Assembly: GCA_046734335.1 (NCBI GenBank)
Contig: JBKPRA010000053.1
Location: 62,001-126,000, forward strand
From: DATBLE01 sp046734335
GTDB lineage: Bacteria > Actinomycetota > Thermoleophilia > Gaiellales > Gaiellaceae
DNA: 64,000 nt
Direction of reading: 5' to 3'
In this document: positions 58,376 to 64,000 of the stretch, in pieces
Numbering within the stretch: position 1 is the first letter of the stretch
Layout of the letters: the number at the start of each line of letters is the position of its first letter
Program-made: the position numbers and the translations under genes
Notes under the pieces: model-generated
The model's database searches: none
Told to the model about the DNA's origin: nothing
What the model saw: the letters and a program-made list of their open reading frames with translations, nothing else

Positions 58376-60381
58376 GGGACGGGGGGCGTGCCGAGCGTTG
58401 TCGTGTCGGTCGAGGTCGTGTCCGTCGGCTCGGTGGTGGTGGCCGGCTCGGTCGTCGTGGTCGGCGGCGGAACGTAGCGGCCGACCGTGATCGTCACAGT
58501 CGAGCCCGGTGGGGCCGAGGTGCCGGCACCGGGGGTCTGGAACAGGACGACGCCGTCCAGCGACGGGTCCTGGACGTCGCTCGTGTCCACCACCACCTTG
58601 AAGCCGGAGTTGCGCAGCGTGGCGATGGCGTCCGCGCGCGAGAAGCTCCCCACCTCGGGTACCACGAGGTCCTTTGGCCCCTTGGAGACGTACAGGGTGA
58701 CGGTCGAGCCTTTCGGCGCAAGGCTGTTCGCAGGCGGATCCTGCTGCACGACCGTGTCCCTTGGATCATTCGACTCCACGTCTCTGCGTGCGACCGCGAA
58801 GCCGGCGCCCTGGAGCTGCCCGGCCGCCTGCTCGTACGGAACGCCGACGACCGGTGGGATGGCAACCGGCTTCGGCCCCTGCGAGACGTTGATCCGCACC
58901 TTCGTGCCTTTGACGACGCGGGTTCCAGAGGCCGGGTCCTGGCCGGTGACCGTTCCGGTCTCCTTGTCGGAGTTGATGTCGTGGACGTCGGCCTTCAGCC
59001 CTCGTTCCGTGATCGCGGCGACCGCGTCGGTTGCCTGATCGCCCACCACGCCGGGCACGTCGACCTTCGGCAGGCCGGTCGAAACGACGATCGTCACCGG
59101 GTTGCCCTTGTCCGTCCTCGTTCCGGCGGACGGGTCCTGGGAGATGACGAAGGTCTCGGCCACCATGTCGTCCGGCCTTCGGATGATGTGAGCAGAGAGC
59201 CCAGCCTCCCGGATCTTGTCGACCGCGTTCACCTCCTTGATCCCCTCCACGAAGGGGACCGCGACGGGCTTCGTCGCTTCGAGCTGGTCCTGCACCTTCG
59301 TGTAGACGTACCAGCCTCCTGCGACCGCAGCCGCGATCAGCAGCGCGGCGAGGAGCCACGGCCAGAACGAGCGCCGTCGACGCGGTTCCTCGTACTCGTA
59401 GAAGCCGGTCGGCGGGCCGTAGGCGGGAGGGTGGGCGGCGCCGGGAGGCCGGCGCACCACCTCGGTCGGAGCGGACGCGATCGTGGTCGCCGCGCCGACG
59501 CCCCGGAGAACGTGCGTGGCCGCCTCCTCGGTCTCCGGTGCGACGGCCTGGCCGCGCGCGGCACGCGCGAGGTCGGCGTCCATCTCCTCGGCTGTCTGGT
59601 AGCGGTCCTCCGGCCGCTTCGCGAGCGCCCGCAAGACGATCGAGTCGAGCTCGTGCGGCACTTCGGGCCGTTTCTCGGACGGTGGCTCGGGAGTGGCCGA
59701 CAGGTGCTTCATCGCGATCTCGAGCGGCGTGTCGCCGGTGAACGGGACCGACCCGGTCAGCATCTCGTAGAGCACGACCCCGACCGAGTAGATGTCCGAC
59801 GTGGGCCCGACCGGCGCTCCCTTGGCCTGCTCGGGTGAGAGGTACTGCGCCGTGCCGATGATCGAACCGGTCTCGGTCATCTGGCTCGTCCCGGCCCGGG
59901 CAATGCCGAAGTCCATCACCTTGATCCGGCCGTCCGGCCCGACTGCGACGTTGTGCGGCTTGATGTCGCGGTGCACGACGCCGTGCCGGTGCGCGAAGCC
60001 GAGCGCGGCGAGGATCTGGCGCGCGTAGTCGATCGCGACCGGGATCGGGGTAGGGCCGCGCGCGACCAGGAGCTCCTTGAGGGTGCGCCCCTCCAGGTAC
60101 TCCATGGCGATGTAGTACGTGCCCTCCGCCTGGCCGCGGTCGTAGATCGAGACGACGTTCGGATGTGAGAGCCCGGCCGCGTTCTTGGCCTCCCGCCGGA
60201 AGCGCTCGACGAACTGCTCGTCCTGCGCGTGGCGGTCGTCGAGCATCTTGATCGCGACGCGCCGGCCGAGCTCCTGGTCCTCCGCCAGGTAGACGTTCGC
60301 CATACCGCCGGTACCCAGCTTGCGGACGACCTTGTAGCGGCCGTCGAAGACCTGGTCGATGAGGGTGTCGGGGCCCGCCAT
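58372..60381 (-). CDS. pknB: PASTA-domain Ser/Thr protein kinase (PknB-type)
   Basis: The 669-aa kinase has an N-terminal catalytic domain with GTGGMANVY, Lys45, HRDIKPHN (Asp139) and DFG (157-159). One membrane helix lies near 345-361. Four PASTA domains (about residues 365-645; PGVVGDQATDAV, PPVVGVPYEQAA, PEVGSFSRADAI mark them) bind peptidoglycan fragments outside. A Thr-rich tail follows. It is the standard regulator of actinobacterial cell-wall synthesis, opposed by the PP2C phosphatase below. ATG 60381. Confidence 0.96.
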   Translation of the reverse strand: MAGPDTLIDQVFDGRYKVVRKLGTGGMANVYLAEDQELGRRVAIKMLDDRHAQDEQFVERFRREAKNAAGLSHPNVVSIYDRGQAEGTYYIAMEYLEGRTLKELLVARGPTPIPVAIDYARQILAALGFAHRHGVVHRDIKPHNVAVGPDGRIKVMDFGIARAGTSQMTETGSIIGTAQYLSPEQAKGAPVGPTSDIYSVGVVLYEMLTGSVPFTGDTPLEIAMKHLSATPEPPSEKRPEVPHELDSIVLRALAKRPEDRYQTAEEMDADLARAARGQAVAPETEEAATHVLRGVGAATTIASAPTEVVRRPPGAAHPPAYGPPTGFYEYEEPRRRRSFWPWLLAALLIAAAVAGGWYVYTKVQDQLEATKPVAVPFVEGIKEVNAVDKIREAGLSAHIIRRPDDMVAETFVISQDPSAGTRTDKGNPVTIVVSTGLPKVDVPGVVGDQATDAVAAITERGLKADVHDINSDKETGTVTGQDPASGTRVVKGTKVRINVSQGPKPVAIPPVVGVPYEQAAGQLQGAGFAVARRDVESNDPRDTVVQQDPPANSLAPKGSTVTLYVSKGPKDLVVPEVGSFSRADAIATLRNSGFKVVVDTSDVQDPSLDGVVLFQTPGAGTSAPPGSTVTITVGRYVPPPTTTTEPATTTEPTDTTSTDTTTLGTPPVP

Positions 60382-60394
60382 CCTCGGCTACAGG

Positions 60395-61879
60395 TTAAGG
60401 ACGCCGCCGGAGCAAGGTTTCCATGACCGTCTTCGCGATCGGCGCCGCCGTCTGGCCGCCGACGCCGTGCTGGTTTTCCAGAAAGACCGAGATCGCGACC
60501 CGCGGCGCGTCGGCCGGCGCGAACGCGATGAACGAGGTCGTGTTCACGCCGGGCGCGCCGGTCTCGGCCGTGCCGGTCTTGCCCGCCACCGCCACCCCGG
60601 AGATCTGCGCGTTGGTGCCGGTGCCGCCGCTCACGACGGACTCCATCATCTTCGTCAGCTCGTTCGCGGTCTGCGCCGAGATCGGCCGCGAGTAGACCTT
60701 CGGTTTGTGACGGACGATCGTCGAGCCGTTCGGGGCGGTGATCTTCTGGACCACGTAGGGCTGCATGACGACTCCGTCGTTCGCGATCCCCGCCGCCACC
60801 ATCGCCATCTGCAGCGGCGTGACCTGCAGCCGCTCCTGCCCGAATGCAAGTCGCCCCGGGTCGACCTGGTTGGGGTCCCGCGGCCGGAAGAGACGTCCCT
60901 TGCTGTAGAGGCCGCTCGGGGAGCGCTCGCTCGAGGGCGTCTCCAGCGGCGGATCGTCGTAAAACCCGAACTTGCGCGCGTAGTCGAGGACGGTCAGCGG
61001 TCCGATCGTCTTGCCGATCTCGCAGAAGACCGCGTTGATCGAGTGCTGGAGTGCGGTCGTAAAGCTGACGCGGCCGAAGACCTCCGGCCCGTCCTGGTCC
61101 GCGAAGTTCGACACTTTCTTGCCGTACTCGGTGCAGTAGCCGGGGTCGACGAAGCTGGAGTCCGGCGTGAACCTGCCGGAGTCGAGCGCGGCCGCGGCGG
61201 TGATCACCTTGAAGGTCGAGCCCGGCGTGTACAGGCCTGCCGTCGCGCGATTGATCAGCGGCGCACCGGGTGAGCACTTCACGTTCCTCGCGCGGCGAGC
61301 GATCTCGCCGAAGTGCCGCTCGACGAGGTTCGGGTCGTAGGACGGCGACGAGGCCATTACCAGCACGGCACCGGTACGCGGGTCGAGCGCGACCACCGCG
61401 CCGCAGTTTCCGTCGAGGGCGTCCAGCGCGGCCTGTTGTGCCTTCGAGTCGATCGTGAGCACGAGGTTGTTCCCGGTGACGGTGGTGCCCTTGAGGCTGT
61501 CCAGCGTTCGGCGCAAGACCGTGTTCAGGTGCGAGTTCGAGGCGGTGAGGTAGTCGTCCTGCGAGCGCTCGAGGCCGGCCCGCGAGCGCGACTGCGTCGA
61601 GTAGCCGACCACCTGGGCGGCGAGCGGGCCGCTCGGGTAGCGGCGGAAGTAGTAGGTCTGCCCGTCCGCCTTCTGCGCGCGGCGGGCGGCCAGCAGCTTG
61701 CCGTCGGCAGAGTAGATCAGCCCGCGTCGGATCTTGAACTGCGCGACCCGTAGGATCGCGTTGTCCTGACGCGCGGCCAGTCCCGGCGGCGCCCACGTCT
61801 GCCAGTAGGTGGTGGCGACCACAAGCGCTGCCAGAAGTCCTAGAGCGACGACGGCGAGGCGGGTGATCTGCCTGTTCAC
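60395..61879 (-). CDS. pbpA: Class B penicillin-binding protein (PbpA-like)
   Basis: The 494-aa transpeptidase has an N-terminal membrane helix (TRLAVVALGLLAALVVATTYW), a dimerisation-type region and a catalytic domain with SxxK Ser221-Thr-Phe-Lys224, SxN 281-283 (SIN) and KTG 435-437. This is the PbpA class encoded beside RodA/FtsW in actinobacteria. It is 13 bp upstream of pknB. Confidence 0.95.
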   Translation of the reverse strand: MNRQITRLAVVALGLLAALVVATTYWQTWAPPGLAARQDNAILRVAQFKIRRGLIYSADGKLLAARRAQKADGQTYYFRRYPSGPLAAQVVGYSTQSRSRAGLERSQDDYLTASNSHLNTVLRRTLDSLKGTTVTGNNLVLTIDSKAQQAALDALDGNCGAVVALDPRTGAVLVMASSPSYDPNLVERHFGEIARRARNVKCSPGAPLINRATAGLYTPGSTFKVITAAAALDSGRFTPDSSFVDPGYCTEYGKKVSNFADQDGPEVFGRVSFTTALQHSINAVFCEIGKTIGPLTVLDYARKFGFYDDPPLETPSSERSPSGLYSKGRLFRPRDPNQVDPGRLAFGQERLQVTPLQMAMVAAGIANDGVVMQPYVVQKITAPNGSTIVRHKPKVYSRPISAQTANELTKMMESVVSGGTGTNAQISGVAVAGKTGTAETGAPGVNTTSFIAFAPADAPRVAISVFLENQHGVGGQTAAPIAKTVMETLLRRRP

Positions 61880-61883
61880 GCGC

Positions 61884-63143
61884 TCACCTCGGCACGTTCG
61901 CCCGGTTGGAGACGAGGAGCAGGCCTGCGAGCAGGATGAAGTTGGCGACGATGCTCGACCCGCCGTAGCTGACGAACGGGAGCGTGATCCCGGTCAGCGG
62001 GATCACCCGCAACAGGCCGCCGACGATGATGAAGGTTTGGAGTGCGAAGGCGAAGGTGAGCCCGGCGCCGAGCAGCTTCGAGAACCCGTCCTGGGCGAGG
62101 ACCGAGATCCGGAACCCGCGGAGGACGAAGACCATGTAGAGCAGCAGCACGCCGGCCGCTCCGATCAGGCCCAGCTCCTGTGCCAGCGCGGAGTAGATGA
62201 AGTCGGTGTTGACGAAGGGGATCAGGTCGGTGCCGCCCGTGGTCGTGAACGTGCCGCGCCCCAGGCCGGTGCCCCAGAAGCCGCCGTGAGCGATCGAATA
62301 CGAGGACTGGACGAGCTGGTAGCCCTTCCCGTGCGGGTCCTGCCACGGGTCGAGCCAGATGTCGACGCGCTCCTGCACGCGTGCGATCTCCTGGTAGGCG
62401 GCCGCCGCGCCGCCGACGAACAGCACGAGCCCGATTGCGACGAAGAGCGCGCGCCCCGTCGCGACGTACAGCATCGCCAGGAAGATCCCGAAGTAGAGGA
62501 GCGCGCTGCCGAGGTCGTTGGTCTCGACCAGCACCAGCATCGCCGCGCCCCAGATCAGGAGCAGCGGCCCGAAGTCCTTCAGCCTGCCCTGGGCGAGCAC
62601 CTCGCGCTTCTCGCGCAGGTAGCCGGCCAGGAAGACGATCAGGGCGATCTTGGCCAGCTCGCCGGGCTGGAACTGGACAGGCCCGAACTTGACCCAGAGG
62701 CGAGCGCCGTTGATCGTCGTCCCGACCCCGGGCAGCGCAGGCAGCACCAGCAGCCCCACCGCGGAGACGCCGAAGAGGTACTTGTAGTTCTCGAGTACGC
62801 GGAAGTCGTCGCGCAGCACGATCAGCGTCAGCCCGAAGACGCCGACGCCGACGACGATCCAGAAGCCTTGTCTGAAGGCATCGGTCGATCCGAGGCGGTA
62901 GATCTCGGTCAGCCCGATTGCGGTCAGCAGGCCCGCGAGTGGAAGCAGGTACGGGTCGGCCCACGGGACCGTGTAGCGGGTGATCACGTGCGCGATCAGG
63001 TACAGGCCCAGGAAAATGAGCGCGTACGAGATCGAGCCGGCCGAGATCACCGACTGGCGCGCGATATAGACGCTCGCGAAGCCGAGGCCGGTGATGATGC
63101 CGACCGCGACGAGGTTGACGAGCTCTCGATTCCGCGCCGACAA
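61884..63143 (-). CDS. FtsW/RodA/SpoVE family glycosyltransferase
   Basis: The 419-aa SEDS protein has about ten to twelve membrane helices and conserved segments KFGPVQFQPGELAKIALI, ETNDLGSALLYFGIFLAMLY (catalytic Asp region), SYSIAHGGFWGTGLGRG and the ending PLTGITLPFVSYGGSSIV. SEDS proteins polymerise lipid II with a class B PBP, here the adjacent pbpA product. Start: TTG 63143, six nt after TAGGA, 4 bp after the phosphatase stop. The longer frame to 63347 lies inside the phosphatase gene. Confidence 0.94.
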   Translation of the reverse strand: MSARNRELVNLVAVGIITGLGFASVYIARQSVISAGSISYALIFLGLYLIAHVITRYTVPWADPYLLPLAGLLTAIGLTEIYRLGSTDAFRQGFWIVVGVGVFGLTLIVLRDDFRVLENYKYLFGVSAVGLLVLPALPGVGTTINGARLWVKFGPVQFQPGELAKIALIVFLAGYLREKREVLAQGRLKDFGPLLLIWGAAMLVLVETNDLGSALLYFGIFLAMLYVATGRALFVAIGLVLFVGGAAAAYQEIARVQERVDIWLDPWQDPHGKGYQLVQSSYSIAHGGFWGTGLGRGTFTTTGGTDLIPFVNTDFIYSALAQELGLIGAAGVLLLYMVFVLRGFRISVLAQDGFSKLLGAGLTFAFALQTFIIVGGLLRVIPLTGITLPFVSYGGSSIVANFILLAGLLLVSNRANVPR

Positions 63144-63147
63144 GGTC

Positions 63148-64000
63148 CTAGGGGACGACCTGCGCTTCGTACTGCTTGATGGCGTCGAGCGCGCGGTCGT
63201 ACGTGCGCAGGTCGTGGTCGAACAGCGCTCTTCGCTCTCCCTGCGAGAGCTGCCCGGCGAGGACGGGACTTTCGTAGCGCATCCGGTAGAGCCTGACGCC
63301 GCCGACGATGTCCCACGGGAAGCCCTGGTAGACGGCGACGTGCCCATCCGGTTGGACGCCGACGAAGTACGAGCGCGAGAGCGTCCAGACGACGAGCGCG
63401 GCGAAGACGATGACGGCGGTCGCGGCCACGGCGGCGATCACCGCCCGGGACACCCGTCGGCGGCGGCGCGGCTCGTGCCCGTTGCCGGACGCTGCGAGCG
63501 CCTCGAGCTGATCACGGGTGACGAGCACGGTGTCGTCGATCGCCGGGACCGCGTCGAGCTCGGTCAGGGTCCGCTCCTCGTCGTCCGGGCCGTCGTCGGC
63601 GAACGCCGCGGGCACCGGTGTCGTCTCCGCGTCGTCGTCTCCGAGCTCGAACACGATCACGGTGATGTTGTCCTCGCCGCCGCCCTTGTTTGCGGCGTCG
63701 ACGAGCGCGCGCGCGGCCCTGTCGAGACTCGCCCGGTTGCGCTCGACCATGCCGAGGATCGAGGCGTCGTCGACCATCGACGTCAACCCGTCGGAGCAGA
63801 TCATGAACACGTCCCCGGGGCGCGCCTCGACCTCGAAGGTGTCGACGTCGACCTCCGGGTCTGTGCCGAGCACCCGGGTGATCACCGAGCGTTGCGGGTG
63901 GACGTCGGCCTCCTCGGGAGAGAGCCTCCCGCTCCGGACGAGCTCGGCGACCAGCGAGTGATCGTCGGTCAACTGCTCGAGCTCCCCGTCCCTGACCCGG
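63148..64000 (-). CDS. pstP: PP2C-family Ser/Thr phosphatase (PstP-like), truncated at window edge
   Basis: The visible 284 residues are the C-terminal part. The PP2C features are RDGELEQLTDDHSLVAELVRSG, GDVFMICSDGLTSMVDD and KGGGEDNITVIVFEL, the metal-binding motifs V-XI. A linker is followed by one membrane helix (AVIAAVAATAVIVFAALVVWTL) and an extracellular tail. It dephosphorylates PknB and its targets. The start lies beyond base 64000. Confidence 0.95.
   Translation of the reverse strand, partial: RVRDGELEQLTDDHSLVAELVRSGRLSPEEADVHPQRSVITRVLGTDPEVDVDTFEVEARPGDVFMICSDGLTSMVDDASILGMVERNRASLDRAARALVDAANKGGGEDNITVIVFELGDDDAETTPVPAAFADDGPDDEERTLTELDAVPAIDDTVLVTRDQLEALAASGNGHEPRRRRRVSRAVIAAVAATAVIVFAALVVWTLSRSYFVGVQPDGHVAVYQGFPWDIVGGVRLYRMRYESPVLAGQLSQGERRALFDHDLRTYDRALDAIKQYEAQVVP

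Noticed and set aside
1..64000. Prophage, insertion sequences or integrases
   Set aside because: No transposase, integrase or phage structural gene was recognised; the holin-like domain belongs to a chromosomal fusion protein.

Overview
This window comes from a high-G+C actinobacterial chromosome. The best guess is a Thermoleophilia-type lineage (Gaiellales or Solirubrobacterales). That rests on gene content (an F420-type luciferase-like oxidoreductase, collagen-like secreted proteins, a SufS/SufU iron-sulfur system, a PP2C-FtsW-PBP-PASTA kinase cluster), on frequent GTG/TTG starts, and on many genes whose start codon lies 6-7 nt behind a TANNNT hexamer, as in leaderless transcription. No insertion sequence, prophage, CRISPR array or rRNA was seen. 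The lineage is inference.

Layout: (1) 1-5.5 kb, plus strand: tail of a TPR regulator, dTDP-glucose 4,6-dehydratase, a SpoIID/LytB-domain protein, a subtilisin-like protease and a luciferase-like oxidoreductase. (2) 5.5-10.1 kb, minus strand: an overlapping operon for a nucleotide-sugar acid (2-epimerase, 6-dehydrogenase, Gfo/Idh oxidoreductase, hexapeptide acetyltransferase, cupin protein). It matches four of the five WbpABDEI-type steps; no aminotransferase is present. (3) 10.1-14.2 kb: tRNA-Lys(CTT), a tiny cysteine-rich membrane protein and three secreted proteins, one with two RTX modules. (4) 14.2-21.7 kb: an atypical thioredoxin-reductase-like flavoprotein and a two-TM potassium channel around a perfect 20-bp palindrome, then membrane proteins including a holin-phosphodiesterase fusion. 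(5) 21.8-27.7 kb, minus strand: a seven-gene MoxR/DUF58/VWA operon. (6) 27.8-31.6 kb: a collagen-like protein, an MFS exporter and an orphan ABC binding protein.

(7) 31.7-36.8 kb: a caa3-type cytochrome oxidase operon of A2 type. Subunits II, I and III are interleaved with two genes carrying three related USP-like domains. (8) 36.8-43.2 kb: DUF1361 protein, diheme cytochrome c lipoprotein, TPR protein, adenosine deaminase family protein, an ABC exporter pair, TatC and TatA. (9) 43.3-51.2 kb: the suf region. sufC-sufB is followed by an 18-bp tandem repeat, two VOC genes and sufD; a queuosine-salvage gene on the other strand comes next, then sufS-sufU and a Rieske protein. (10) 51.2-57.3 kb: O-methyltransferase, a probable orphan structured RNA, a lipoprotein, a nucleoside-diphosphate-sugar-epimerase-like protein, dCTP deaminase, a class-III aminotransferase, a Ser/Thr kinase with a discoidin-like ectodomain and a cyclic-nucleotide-binding protein. 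(11) 57.3-64 kb, minus strand: the cell-wall/division cluster PP2C phosphatase, FtsW/RodA, class B PBP, PASTA kinase and Ddl, entering from the right edge.

The most unusual items are the repeat-encoded peptide frame linking sufB to a VOC gene, the USP-like domains inside the oxidase operon, the structured RNA candidate near 51.9 kb, the aminotransferase-less Wbp-like operon, a CTG start with a CTGA overlap, and a dispersed hairpin repeat present three times.
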